In this document: piece after piece, positions 24,773 to 37,797 of the stretch
How positions within the stretch are numbered: position 1 is the first letter of the stretch
How the letters are laid out: each line of letters begins with the position of its first letter
NCBI GenBank assembly: GCA_036172665.1
Contig: CM069872.1
Location: 59,878,101-59,942,100 of the forward strand
Length of the DNA: 64,000 nucleotides
Reading direction: 5' to 3'
Source: Prosopocoilus inquinatus
Lineage: Eukaryota > Arthropoda > Insecta > Coleoptera > Lucanidae
The notes under the pieces: generated by a model
Told to the model about the DNA's origin: nothing
The model's database searches: none
Seen by the model: the letters and a program-made list of their open reading frames with translations, nothing else
Program-made: the position numbers and the translations under genes

Positions 24773-26838
24773 CCCTGCAGAATTACAGGAATCTGTAATC
24801 ACCGGAGCCCTCCAAGTTGGTTGCACGTTCAACGTACAGATGGCGCATCGATCCCTCAAGTGCCACCCGAAATTAGCGACAATTTTCAGCGTTGAGATGA
24901 ATGAACAAGCGTGTTTGTTTGTATAAAATAATGTATACTTTAACCTCTTATCTTGCCCCTTCTGTGGGCTACGATTTTGTCAATTTGTTTAAGTTTAATG
25001 TTTAGTAACTTTATTTGCCCCCCATTGTTGTTAGGGATTTCTATCGAATATTTTATGTTACCGCACCTGAGCGCAAGCGACATGTCAACATGTCCTCCTT
25101 TTCGCAACACGTTTAATCGACTTTTACCAAGGTTTGTCTTTATTTTGTTAATGGTCTACTAATTTAAGCTTTAATTTCGTTCTTTCTTGTAGATTTGAAA
25201 ATGGTCTCCTGACCGAAACATGCCATCGTAACGACTTTTATTAATAAACTACTTCAAGCCGACAGCGTTCTCAGTTTCTTAGTTGAACCTTGTCGAACAA
25301 ATCATTACGACGAATGCTATCAGCACGATCGGACAATCAGGTACGTGGGCCCCCAGTATTAGAAACAATGTGAGTCCTTAATTATACGATTTTTGCAGAC
25401 ATTAGTACGGCTAGTTGTGCAGAATTACCGAACATGTGCCGTGGAGAGTACGCATACTTTTGTTGAAACCGATTTATATCTGATAATGTTCTCCTCTTCT
25501 CCTCTGCATGTACCAGCATAAATTATTTACAAGAGTTTCATGGAGACCGTGTCATTTGCGTAGATTTGTGACCGTGACGTGTGTATTTGAAAACGTGAAG
25601 TAATGAGTGAACTTTTGTATAGAAAATAATAAAGATGACACCCCCAACACATAAAAATAAAATTATTTTTCCTACTTGTCAGTGTTTTTTCCAATTAATA
25701 AAGCGTTTATTACGATTCACATAACACTAGCTACCGTTAATTACACTGTGAAACCAGGGCTTTCTGCTAGCCACTGAACTTCACCAACTATAAAGTAATT
25801 AATGCCAATGGTACCAACATAATTGGCAGACAAACTGTATTTGCGTTTTAGTGCAAAATGATTATGAGCGGAATTTCAAATTCGTCCACTTTCGATTTTC
25901 TTCGAAAACTTCAGCACTATCTTGCGTCCTTCGGCGAGGCTAATTGAATGGTGAAGACCGCATCGTTCTGCTTCGTCTGGTTCTTGAGATATCGTGATTT
26001 TTCAGTGGCAATCTGGTGGATGCGCCGGTAAAAATATTAATATCTCCGGAATTAAAAGGCACAGAAAGTTGCGGTTGCCGCCCTTAGCTTCGCCTTATCA
26101 GACTGACTTAACTGTAAAAATTTCAAGTCAATATCTCGAGCCGTTCTCGACTTATTGAATTTTATGGTCACCGATCGATATTTTTCAAATTTTTTTTCTC
26201 GAAAACGGTGCGAGGTAGACACTTGCGGTTTGCACCGTTCGATTCGCCTAGTCGAAGTGTATAAGGGTGATTTTTTTCGTGGCAATCAATTTTTCGTCGA
26301 AAACCTCAAATTTTCATGGACTATAGGCTTACTACTTTTAAGGGCGAGAAAACTTTTTTTCTCCTAAAATCGCGAAAAAATTCACCCGTATAGAGCTGGA
26401 CGAGGCGCATTCAAAACCGCGCCCCGTTCCTCTCTAGCTGGCCCCTTTCCCGAGATATCGACCCTTAAATTACCATCGTAAAAGGACATTAATTCCGCAC
26501 AGAAAACGAGCTTTAACGCTTAAATTATGTTACAAGCTCATCGCCTGTGGCCTGTGGCGGTTTTAAAAGAGAAAGACAACTATTCCTGCCCTGTTTAATT
26601 CAAAAGAGGACGAAATTCAAGGCATGTTAGGTAAGACAAGTGTTTTCTCAGAGAAAAGTTGAATAAGCGAAAATCCGTTCGCGCAAATCCAGCAATCGTT
26701 ATTTATGGGGCGTCGTGGTATTATTTCTACTTGTAAAACGTTTAAAATAGCGATAAATAAAAATAATTTTTAATGCGTCGTGGTGCTGCCATCTTGAAGC
26801 GACCAACGCGAACTTTCACGTAATCAACGATCACAGGT
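24773..26838 (+). repeat. Satellite unit 13 (short, haplotype B)
   Basis: This 2066-bp B copy has GAGATGAATG but an intact start hairpin. It has the CTTAATTATACG intron form and AAATTATTT, and it is the last short unit before the pair of long units. Confidence 0.95.
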
Positions 26839-27532
26839 CCCTGCAGAATTACAGGAATCTGTAATCACCGGAGCCCTCCAAGTTGGTTGCACGTTCAACG
26901 TACAGATGGCGCATCGATCCCTCAAGTGCCACCCGAAATTAGCGACAATTTTCAGCGTTGAGGTGAATGAACAAGCGTGTTTGTTTGTATAAAATAATGT
27001 ATACTTTAACCTCTTATCTTGCCCCTTCTGTGGGCTACGATTTTGTCAATTTGTTTAAGTTTAATGTTTAGTAACTTTATTTGCCCCCCATTGTTGTTAG
27101 GGATTTCTATCGAATATTTTATGTTACCGCACCTGAGCGCAAGCGACATGTCAACATGTCCTCCTTTTCGCAACACGTTTAATCGACTTTTACCAAGGTT
27201 TGTCTTTATTTTGTTAATGGTCTACTAATTTAAGCTTTAATTTCGTTCTTTCTTGTAGATTTGAAAATGGTCTCCTGACCGAAACATGCCATCGTAACGA
27301 CTTTTATTAATAAACTACTTCAAGCCGACAGCGTTCTCAGTTTCTTAGTTGAACCTTGTCGAACAAATCATTACGACGAATGCTATCAGCACGATCGGAC
27401 AATCAGGTACGTGGGCCCCCAGTATTAGAAACAATGTGAGTCCTTAATTATACGATTTTTGCAGACATTAGTACGGCTAGTTGTGCAGAATTACCGAACA
27501 TGTGCCGTGGAGAGTACGCATACTTTTGTTGA

Positions 27533-28334
27533 GTTAATCGATGAGTTCACCGATTAGTTCATCGGTGATCTCACCGAGGAGTTCATCAATAACTTAATAG
27601 ACGGGCTCTCCAATTAGCTCATCGATTAGTTCAGCGATGAATTCATTGATGACTTAATCGATTATCTCATCGATTAGTTCACCGATGAGCTCACCGATTA
27701 GTCCATCGATAAGTTCACCGATGAGCTCACCGATTAGTCCATCGATGAACTCATCGATTAGTCCATCGATGAGCTCACCGATTAGTTCATCGATGAGCTC
27801 ATCGATGAGCTCACCGATTAGTTCATCGATGAGCTCACCGATTAGTTCATCGATGAGCTCATCGATTAGTTCATCGATGAGTTCACCGGTGAGCTCATCG
27901 GTGAAGTCATCGGTGAATTCATCGATGAGCTCATCGATGGACTAATCGGTGAGCTCATCGATGAATTCACCGATGACTTCATCGATGAGCTCACCGGTGA
28001 ACTCATCGATGGACTAATCGGTGAGCTCATCGATGAACTAATCGGTGAGCTCATCGATGGACTAATCGATGAGCTCATCGATGGACTAATCGGTGAGTTC
28101 ATCGATGAATTCACCGATGAGTTCACCGGTGAGCTCACCGGTGAACTCATCGATGAACTAATCGGTGAGCTCATCGGAATGGAGTAATCGATGAGCTCAC
28201 CGATAGACTAATCGGTGAGCTCATCAATTAAGTCATCGGTGAATTCATCCATGAGCTCATCGGTGAAATCCTCGATTAACTCGTCAATTAACGAATCAGT
28301 GCACTCATCGATTAACTCACTGATTGCATCGACA
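27533..28334. repeat. Palindromic 12-bp minisatellite, copy 1 (in unit 14)
   Basis: The block is built of ~66 words of 12 bp. One half is ATCGAT, ACCGGT, ACCGAT or ATCGGT; the other is GAGCTC, GAATTC, GAACTC/GAGTTC, TAGTTC/TAGTCC or GAACTA/GGACTA. The left part carries the TAG- forms and the right part the -CTA forms, which are reverse complements. The whole block is therefore a long imperfect inverted repeat centred near 27,900. Outer words are degenerate. Serine-rich frames on both strands follow from strand symmetry and are not genes. Confidence 0.95.
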
Positions 28335-28497
28335 ATAAAATAATGTATACTTATATAACCTCTTATCTTGCCCCTTCTTTGGGCTACTATTTTGTCAATT
28401 TGTTTAAGTTTAATGTTTATTAACTTTACTTGCCCCCCATTGTTAGGGATTTTTAACGATTATTTTATGTTACCGCACTCAGCAACGCAAGCGACAT
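28335..28497 (+). repeat. Diverged restart of the satellite unit after the minisatellite
   Basis: Relative to normal units this segment has CTTATATAACC, TTCTTTGGGC, TTTATTAACTTTAC, a 3-base loss in CATTGTTAGGG, and a rearranged GCACTCAGCAACGCAAGC. After ~28497 it matches normal units. The same segment recurs at 31749, 47541 and 55087 without visible change, so it diverged before the long unit was copied. Confidence 0.85.
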
Positions 28498-30252
28498 GTC
28501 AACATGTCCTCCTTTTCGCAACACGTTTAATCGACTTTTACCAAGGTTTGTCTTTATTTTGTTAATGGTCTACTAATTTAAGCTTTAATTTCGTTCTTTC
28601 TTGTAGATTTGAAAATGGTCTCCTGACCGAAACATGCCATCGTAACGACTTTTATTAATAAACTACTTCAAGCCGACAGCGTTCTCAGTTTCTTAGTTGA
28701 ACCTTGTCGAACAAATCATTACGACGAATGCTATCAGCACGATCGGACAATCAGGTACGTGGGCCCCCAGTATTAGAAACAATGTGAGTCCTTAATTATA
28801 CGATTTTTGCAGACATTAGTACGGCTAGTTGTGCAGAATTACCGAACATGTGCCGTGGAGAGTACGCATACTTTTGTTGAAACCGATTTATATCTGATAA
28901 TGTTCTCCTCTTCTCCTCTGCATGTACCAGCATAAATGATTTACAAGAGTTTCATGGAGACCGTGTCATTTGTGCAGATTTGTGACCGTGACGTGTGTAT
29001 TTGAAAACGTGAAGTAATGAGTGAACTTTTGTATAGAAAATAATAAAGATGACACCCCCAACACATAAAAATAAAATTATTTTTCCTACTTGTCAGTGTT
29101 TTTTCCAATTAATAAAGCGTTTATTACGATTCACATAACACTAGCTACCGTTAATTACACTGTGAAACCAGGGCTTTCTGCTAGCCACTGAACTTCACCA
29201 ACTATAAAGTAATTAATGCCAATGGTACCAACATAATTGGCAGACAAACTGTATTTGCGTTTTAGTGCAAAATGATTATGAGCGGAATTTCAAATTCGTC
29301 CACTTTCGATTTTCTTCGAAAACTTCAGCACTATCTTGCGTCCTTCGGCGAGGCTAATTGAATGGTGAAGACCGCATCGTTCTGTTTCGTCTGGTTCTTG
29401 AGATATCGTGATTTTTCAGTGGCAATCTGGTGGATGCGCCGGTAAAAATATTAATATCTCGAGAATTAAAAGGCATAGAAAGTTGCGGTTGCCGCCCTTA
29501 GCTTCGCCTTATCAGACTGACTTAACTGTAAAAATTTCAAGTCAATATCTCGAGCCGTTCTCGACTTATTGAATTTTTTGGTCACCGATCGATATTTTTC
29601 AAATTTTTTTTCTCGAAAACGGTGCGAGGTAGACACTTGCGGTTTGCACCGTTCGATTCGCCTAGTCGAAGTGTATAAGGGTGATTTTTTTCGTGGCAAT
29701 CAATTTTTCGTCGAAAACCTCAAATTTTCATGGACTATAGGCTTACTACTTTTAAGGGCGAGAAAACTTTTTTTCTCCTAAAATCGCGAAAAAATTCACC
29801 CGTATAGAGCTGGACGAGGCGCATTCAAAACCGCGCCCCGTTCCTCTCTAGCTCGCCCCTTTCCCGAGATATCGACCCTTAAAGTACCATCGTAAAAGGA
29901 CATTAATTCCGCACAGAAAACGAGCTTTAACGCTTAAATTATGTTACAAGCTCATCGCCTGTGGCCTGTGGCGGTTTTAAAAGAGAAAAACAACTATTCC
30001 TGCCCTGTTTAATTCAAAAGAGGACGAAATGCAAGGCATGTTAGGTAAGACAAGTGTTTTCTCAGAGAAAAGTTGAATAAGCGAAAATCCGTTCGCGCAA
30101 ATCCAGCAATCGTTATTTATGGGGCGTCGTGGTATTATTTCTACTTGTAAAACGTTTAAAATAGCGATAAATAAAAATAATTTTTAATGCGTCGTGGTGC
30201 TGCCATCTTGAAGCGACCAACGCGAACTTTCACGTAATCAACGATCACAGGT

Positions 30253-33200
30253 CCCTGCAGAATTACAGGAATCTGTAATCACCGGAGCCCTCCAAGTTGG
30301 TTGCACGTTCAACGTACAGATGGCGCATCGATCCCTCAAGTGCCACCCGAAATTAGCGACAATTTTCAGCGTTGAGGTGAATGAACAAGCGTGTTTGTTT
30401 GTATAAAATAATGTATACTTTAACCTCTTATCTTGCCCCTTCTGTGGGCTACTATTTTGTCAATTTGTTTAAGTTTAATGTTTAGTAACTTTATTTGCCC
30501 CCCATTGTTGTTAGGGATTTCTATCGAATATTTTATGTTACCGCACCTGAGCGCAAGCGAAATGTCAACATGTCCTCCTTTTCGCAACACGTTTAATCGA
30601 CTTTTACCAAGGTTTGTCTTTATTTTGTTAATGGTCTACTAATTTAAGCTTTAATTTCGTTCTTTCTTGTAGATTTGAAAATGGTCTCCTGACCGAAACA
30701 TGCCATCGTAACGACTTTTATTAATAAACTACTTCAAGCCGACAGCGTTCTCAGTTTCTTAGTTGAACCTTGTCGAACAAATCATTACGACGAATGCTAT
30801 CAGCACGATCGGACAATCAGGTACGTGGGCCCCCAGTATTAGAAACAATGTGAGTCCTTAATTATACGATTTTTGCAGACATTAGTACGGCTAGTTGTGC
30901 AGAATTACCGAACATGTGCCGTGGAGAGTACGCATACTTTTGTTGAGTTAATCGATGAGTTCACCGATTAGTTCATCGGTGATCTCACCGAGGAGTTCAT
31001 CAATAACTTAATAGACGGGCTCTCCAATTAGCTCATCGATTAGTTCAGCGATGAATTCATTGATGACTTAATCGATTATCTCATCGATTAGTTCACCGAT
31101 GAGCTCACCGATTAGTCCATCGATAAGTTCACCGATGAGCTCACCGATTAGTCCATCGATGAACTCATCGATTAGTCCATCGATGAGCTCACCGATTAGT
31201 TCATCGATGAGCTCATCGATGAGCTCACCGATTAGTTCATCGATGAGCTCACCGATTAGTTCATCGATGAGCTCATCGATTAGTTCATCGATGAGTTCAC
31301 CGGTGAGCTCATCGGTGAAGTCATCGGTGAATTCATCGATGAGCTCATCGATGGACTAATCGGTGAGCTCATCGATGAATTCACCGATGACTTCATCGAT
31401 GAGCTCACCGGTGAACTCATCGATGGACTAATCGGTGAGCTCATCGATGAACTAATCGGTGAGCTCATCGATGGACTAATCGATGAGCTCATCGATGGAC
31501 TAATCGGTGAGTTCATCGATGAATTCACCGATGACTTCATCGATGAGCTCACCGGTGAACTCATCGATGAACTAATCGGTGAGCTCATCGGAATGGAGTA
31601 ATCGATGAGCTCACCGATAGACTAATCGGTGAGCTCATCAATTAAGTCATCGGTGAATTCATCCATGAGCTCATCGGTGAAATCCTCGATTAACTCGTCA
31701 ATTAACGAATCAGTGCACTCATCGATTAACTCACTGATTGCATCGACAATAAAATAATGTATACTTATATAACCTCTTATCTTGCCCCTTCTTTGGGCTA
31801 CTATTTTGTCAATTTGTTTAAGTTTAATGTTTATTAACTTTACTTGCCCCCCATTGTTAGGGATTTTTAACGATTATTTTATGTTACCGCACTCAGCAAC
31901 GCAAGCGACATGTCAACATGTCCTCCTTTTCGCAACACGTTTAATCGACTTTTACCAAGGTTTGTCTTTATTTTGTTAATGGTCTACTAATTTAAGCTTT
32001 AATTTCGTTCTTTCTTGTAGATTTGAAAATGGTCTCCTGACCGAAACATGCCATCGTAACGACTTTTATTAATAAACTACTTCAAGCCGACAGCGTTCTC
32101 AGTTTCTTAGTTGAACCTTGTCGAACAAATCATTACGACGAATGCTATCAGCACGATCGGACAATCAGGTACGTGGGCCCCCAGTATTAGAAACAATGTG
32201 AGTCCTTAATTATACGATTTTTGCAGACATTAGTACGGCTAGTTGTGCAGAATTACCGAACATGTGCCGTGGAGAGTACGCATACTTTTGTTGAAACCGA
32301 TTTATATCTGATAATGTTCTCCTCTTCTCCTCTGCATGTACCAGCATAAATGATTTACAAGAGTTTCATGGAGACCGTGTCATTTGCGCAGATTTGTGAC
32401 CGTGACGTGTGTATTTGAAAACGTGAAGTAATGAGTGAACTTTTGTATAGAAAATAATAAAGATGACACCCCCAACACATAAAAATAAAATTATTTTTCC
32501 TACTTGTCAGTGTTTTTTCCAATTAATAAAGCGTTTATTACGATTCACATAACACTAGCTACCGTTAATTACACTGTGAAACCAGGGCTTTCTGCTAGCC
32601 ACTGAACTTCACCAACTATAAAGTAATTAATGCCAATGGTACCAACATAATTGGCAGACAAACTGTATTTGCGTTTTAGTGCAAAATGATTATGAGCGGA
32701 ATTTCAAATTCGTCCACTTTCGATTTTCTTCGAAAACTTCAGCACTATCTTGCGTCCTTCGGCGAGGCTAATTGAATGGTGAAGACCGCATCGTTCTGCT
32801 TCGTCTGGTTCTTGAGATATCGTGATTTTTCAGTGGCAATCTGGTGGATGCGCCGGTAAAAATATTAATATCTCCGGAATTAAAAGGCACAGAAAGTTGC
32901 GGTTGCCGCCCTTAGCTTCGCCTTATCAGACTGACTTAACTGTAAAAATTTCAAGTCAATATCTCGAGCCGTTCTCGACTTATTGAATTTTATGGTCACC
33001 GATCGATATTTTTCAAATTTTTTTTCTCGAAAACGGTGCGAGGTAGACACTTGCGGTTTGCACCGTTCGATTCGCCTAGTCGAAGTGTATAAGGGTGATT
33101 TTTTTCGTGGCAATCAATTTTTCGTCGAAAACCTCAAATTTTCATGGACTATAGGCTTACTACTTTTAAGGGCGAGAAAACTTTTTTTCTCCTAAAATCG

Positions 33201-33666
33201 CGAAAAAATTCACCCGTATAGAGCTGGACGAGGCGCATTCAAAACCGCGCCCCGTTCCTCTCTAGCTGGCCCCTTTCCCGAGATATCGACCCTTAAATTA
33301 CCATCGTAAAAGGACATTAATTCCGCACAGAAAACGAGCTTTAACGCTTAAATTATGTTACAAGCTCATCGCCTGTGGCCTGTGGCGGTTTTAAAAGAGA
33401 AAGACAACTATTCCTGCCCTGTTTAATTCAAAAGAGGACGAAATTCAAGGCATGTTAGGTAAGACAAGTGTTTTCTCAGAGAAAAGTTGAATAAGCGAAA
33501 ATCCGTTCGCGCAAATCCAGCAATCGTTATTTATGGGGCGTCGTGGTATTATTTCTACTTGTAAAACGTTTAAAATAGCGATAAATAAAAATAATTTTTA
33601 ATGCGTCGTGGTGCTGCCATCTTGAAGCGACCAACGCGAACTTTCACGTAATCAACGATCACAGGT
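30253..33666 (+). repeat. Satellite unit 15, long form (3414 bp)
   Basis: This unit has the same length and structure as unit 14 and follows it directly. The minisatellite is at 30947-31748 and the restart at 31749. It has GCGAAATGTC in the first module. The minisatellite differs from unit 14 near its right part (GATGACTTCATCGATGAG instead of GATGAGTTCACCGGTGAG). Confidence 0.95.
30947..31748. repeat. Palindromic 12-bp minisatellite, copy 2 (in unit 15)
   Basis: It has the same length and word order as copy 1 except for a few words in the right arm, where GATGACTTCATCGATGAG replaces GATGAGTTCACCGGTGAG near 31530. Confidence 0.95.
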
Positions 33667-35732
33667 CCCTGCAGAATTACAGGAATCTGTCATCACCGGA
33701 GCCCTCCAAGTTGGTTGCACGTTCAACGTACAGATGGCGCATCGATCCCTCAAGTGCCACCCGAAATTAGCGACAATTTTCAGCGTTGAGATGAATGAAC
33801 AAGCGTGTTTGTTTGTATAAAATAATGTATACTTTAACCTCTTATCTTGCCCCTTCTGTGGGCTACGATTTTGTCAATTTGTTTAAGTTTAATGTTTAGT
33901 AACTTTATTTGCCCCCCATTGTTGTTAGGGATTTCTATCGAATATTTTATGTTACCGCACCTGAGCGCAAGCGACATGTCAACATGTCCTCCTTTTCGCA
34001 ACACGTTTAATCGACTTTTACCAAGGTTTGTCTTTATTTTGTTAATGGTCTACTAATTTAAGCTTTAATTTCGTTCTTTCTTGTAGATTTGAAAATGGTC
34101 TCCTGACCGAAACATGCCATCGTAACGACTTTTATTAATAAACTACTTCAAGCCGACAGCGTTCTCAGTTTCTTAGTTGAACCTTGTCGAACAAATCATT
34201 ACGACGAATGCTATCAGCACGATCGGACAATCAGGTACGTGGGCCCCCAGTATTAGAAACAATGTGAGTCCTTATTTATACGATTTTTGCAGACATTAGT
34301 ACGGCTAGTTGTGCAGAATTACCGAACATGTGCCGTGGAGAGTACGCATACTTTTGTTGAAACCGATTTATATCTGATAATGTTCTCCTCTTCTCCTCTG
34401 CATGTACCAGCATAAATGATTTACAAGAGTTTCATGGAGACCGTGTCATTTGCGCAGATTTGTGACCGTGACGTGTGTATTTGAAAACGTGAAGTAATGA
34501 GTGAACTTTTGTATAGAAAATAATAAAGATGACACCCCCAACACATAAAAATAAAATTATTTTTCCTACTTGTCAGTGTTTTTTCCAATTAATAAAGCGT
34601 TTATTACGATTCACATAACACTAGCTACCGTTAATTACACTGTGAAACCAGGGCTTTCTGCTAGCCACTGAACTTCACCAACTATAAAGTAATTAATGCC
34701 AATGGTACCAACATAATTGGCAGACAAACTGTATTTGCGTTTTAGTGCAAAATGATTATGAGCGGAATTTCAAATTCGTCCACTTTCGATTTTCTTCGAA
34801 AACTTCAGCACTATCTTGCGTCCTTCGGCGAGGCTAATTGAATGGTGAAGACCGCATCGTTCTGCTTCGTCTGGTTCTTGAGATATCGTGATTTTTCAGT
34901 GGCAATCTGGTGGATGCGCCGGTAAAAATATTAATATCTCCGGAATTAAAAGGCACAGAAAGTTGCGGTTGCCGCCCTTAGCTTCGCCTTATCAGACTGA
35001 CTTAACTGTAAAAATTTCAAGTCAATATCTCGAGCCGTTCTCGACTTATTGAATTTTTTGGTCACCGATCGATATTTTTCAAATTTTTTTTCTCGAAAAC
35101 GGTGCGAGGTAGACACTTGCGGTTTGCACCGTTCGATTCGCCTAGTCGAAGTGTATAAGGGTGATTTTTTTCGTGGCAATCAATTTTTCGTCGAAAACCT
35201 CAAATTTTCATGGACTATAGGCTTACTACTTTTAAGGGCGAGAAAACTTTTTTTCTCCTAAAATCGCGAAAAAATTCACCCGTATAGAGCTGGACGAGGC
35301 GCATTCAAAACCGCGCCCCGTTCCTCTCTAGCTGGCCCCTTTCCCGAGATATCGACCCTTAAAGTACCATCGTAAAAGGACATTAATTCCGCACAGAAAA
35401 CGAGCTTTAACGCTTAAATTATGTTACAAGCTCATCGCCTGTGGCCTGTGGCGGTTTTAAAAGAGAAAGACAACTATTCCTGCCCTGTTTAATTCAAAAG
35501 AGGACGAAATGCAAGGCATGTTAGGTAAGACAAGTGTTTTCTCAGAGAAAAGTTGAATAAGCGAAAATCCGTTCGCGCAAATCCAGCAATCGTTATTTAT
35601 GGGGCGTCGTGGTATTATTTCTACTTGTAAAACGTTTAAAATAGCGATAAATAAAAATAATTTTTAATGCGTCGTGGTGCTGCCATCTTGAAGCGACCAA
35701 CGCGAACTTTCACGTAATCAACGATCACAGGT
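33667..35732 (+). repeat. Satellite unit 16 (short, haplotype B)
   Basis: This 2066-bp copy has CTGTCATC and GAGATGAATG with the B intron (CTTATTTATACG). It carries GAATTTTTTGGTCACC, which removes the ATG present at this site in most units. Confidence 0.95.
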
Positions 35733-37797
35733 CCCTGCAGAATTACAGGAATCTGTAATCACCGGAGCCCTCCAAGTTGGTTGCACGTTCAACGTACAGA
35801 TGGCGCATCGATCCCTCAGGTGCCACCCGAAATTAGCGACAATTTTCAGCGTTGAGGTGAATGAACAAGCGTGTTTGTTTGTATAAAATAATGTATACTT
35901 AACCTCTTATCTTGCCCCTTCTGTGGGCTACTATTTTGTCAATTTGTTTAAGTTTAATGTTTAGTAACTTTATTTGCCCCCCATTGTTGTTAGGGATTTC
36001 TATCGAATATTTTATGTTACCGCACCTGAGCGCAAGCGACATGTCAACATGTCCTCCTTTTCGCAACACGTTTAATCGACTTTTACCAAGGTTTGTCTTT
36101 ATTTTGTTAATGGTCTACTAATTTAAGCTTTAATTTCGTTCTTTCTTGTAGATTTGAAAATGGTCTCCTGACCGAAACATGCCATCAATCGTAACGACTT
36201 TTATTAATAAGCTACTTCAAGCCGACAGCTTTCTCAGTTTCTTAGTGCCTTGTCGAACAAATCGTTACGACGAATGCTATCAGCACGATCAGACAATCAG
36301 GTACGTACAGTACAGTATTAGAAACAATGCGAGTCCTTAATTATACGATTTTTGCAGACATTAGTACGGCTAGTTGTGCAGAATTACCGAACATGTGCCG
36401 TGGAGAGTACGCATACTTTTGTTGAAACCGATTTATATCTGATAATGTTCTCCTCTTCTCCTCTGCATGTACCAGCATAAATTATTTACAAGAGTTTCAT
36501 GGAGACCGTGTCATTTGCGTAGATTTGTGACCGTGACGTGTGTATTTGAAAACGTGAAGTAATGAGTGAACTTTTGTATAGAAAATAATAAAGATGACAC
36601 CCCCAACACATAAAAATAAAATTATTTTTCCTACTTGTCAGTGTTTTTTCCAATTAATAAAGCGTTTATTACGATTCACATAACACTAGCTACCGTTAAT
36701 TACACTGTGAAACCAGGGCTTTCTGCTAGCCACTGAACTTCACCAACTATAAAGTAATTAATGCCAATGGTACCAACATAATTGGCAGACAAACTGTATT
36801 TGCGTTTTAGTGCAAAATGATTATGAGCGGAATTTCAAATTCGTCCACTTTCGATTTTCTTCGAAAACTTCAGCACTATCTTGCGTCCTTCGGCGAGGCT
36901 AATTGAATGGTGAAGACCGCATCGTTCTGCTTCGTCTGGTTCTTGAGATATCGTGATTTTTCAGTGGCAATCTGGTGGATGCGCCGGTAAAAATATTAAT
37001 ATCTCCGGAATTAAAAGGCACAGAAAGTTGCGGTTGCCGCCCTTAGCTTCGCCTTATCAGACTGACTTAACTGTAAAAATTTCAAGTCAATATCTCGAGC
37101 CGTTCTCGACTTATTGAATTTTATGGTCACCGATCGATATTTTTCAAATTTTTTTTCTCGAAAACGGTGCGAGGTAGACACTTGCGGTTTGCACCGTTCG
37201 ATTCGCCTAGTCGAAGTGTATAAGGGTGATTTTTTTCGTGGCAATCAATTTTTCGTCGAAAACCTCAAATTTTCATGGACTATAGGCTTACTACTTTTAA
37301 GGGCGAGAAAACTTTTTTTCTCCTAAAATCGCGAAAAAATTCACCCGTATAGAGCTGGACGAGGCGCATTCAAAACCGCGCCCCGTTCCTCTCTAGCTCG
37401 CCCCTTTCCCGAGATATCGACCCTTAAAGTACCATCGTAAAAGGACATTAATTCCGCACAGAAAACGAGCTTTAACGCTTAAATTATGTTACAAGCTCAT
37501 CGCCTGTGGCCTGTGGCGGTTTTAAAAGAGAAAAACAACTATTCCTGCCCTGTTTAATTCAAAAGAGGACGAAATGCAAGGCATGTTAGGTAAGACAAGT
37601 GTTTTCTCAGAGAAAAGTTGAATAAGCGAAAATCCCTTCGCGCAAATCCAGTAATCGTTATTTATGGGGCGTCGTGGTATTATTTTTACTTGTAAAACGT
37701 TTAAAATAGCGATAAATAAAAATAATTTTTAATGCGTCGTGGTGCTGCCATCTTGAAGCGACCAACGCGAACTTTCACGTAATCAACGATCACAGGT
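35733..37797 (+). repeat. Satellite unit 17 (short, haplotype A)
   Basis: This 2065-bp A copy has the CATCAATCG 4-base insertion. It has a private one-base deletion in TATACTTAACC just after the TATA box. Its tail carries AATCCCTTCGCGC, as in units 4 and 23. Confidence 0.95.

Larger units (their letters stand above)
26839..30252 (+). repeat. Satellite unit 14, long form (3414 bp)
   Basis: Unit positions 1-694 are normal and include both candidate introns (B type). An ~802-bp minisatellite (27533-28334) follows. The unit then restarts at unit position ~151 (ATAAAATAATGTATAC at 28335) and runs to its end. Relative to two fused short units, about 1.5 kb at the junction is gone: poly(A) signals, subrepeat tract, YY1-like motif, start hairpin and the first T of the TATA box. 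The restarted copy has diverged over its first ~160 bp and then matches normal units. Confidence 0.95.

Noticed and set aside
27685..28174. Serine/methionine-rich open frames on both strands of the minisatellite
   Set aside because: They arise because the 12-bp word is its own near reverse complement and contains no stop in one frame. They have no start context, splice support or domain, and are identical wherever the minisatellite occurs.
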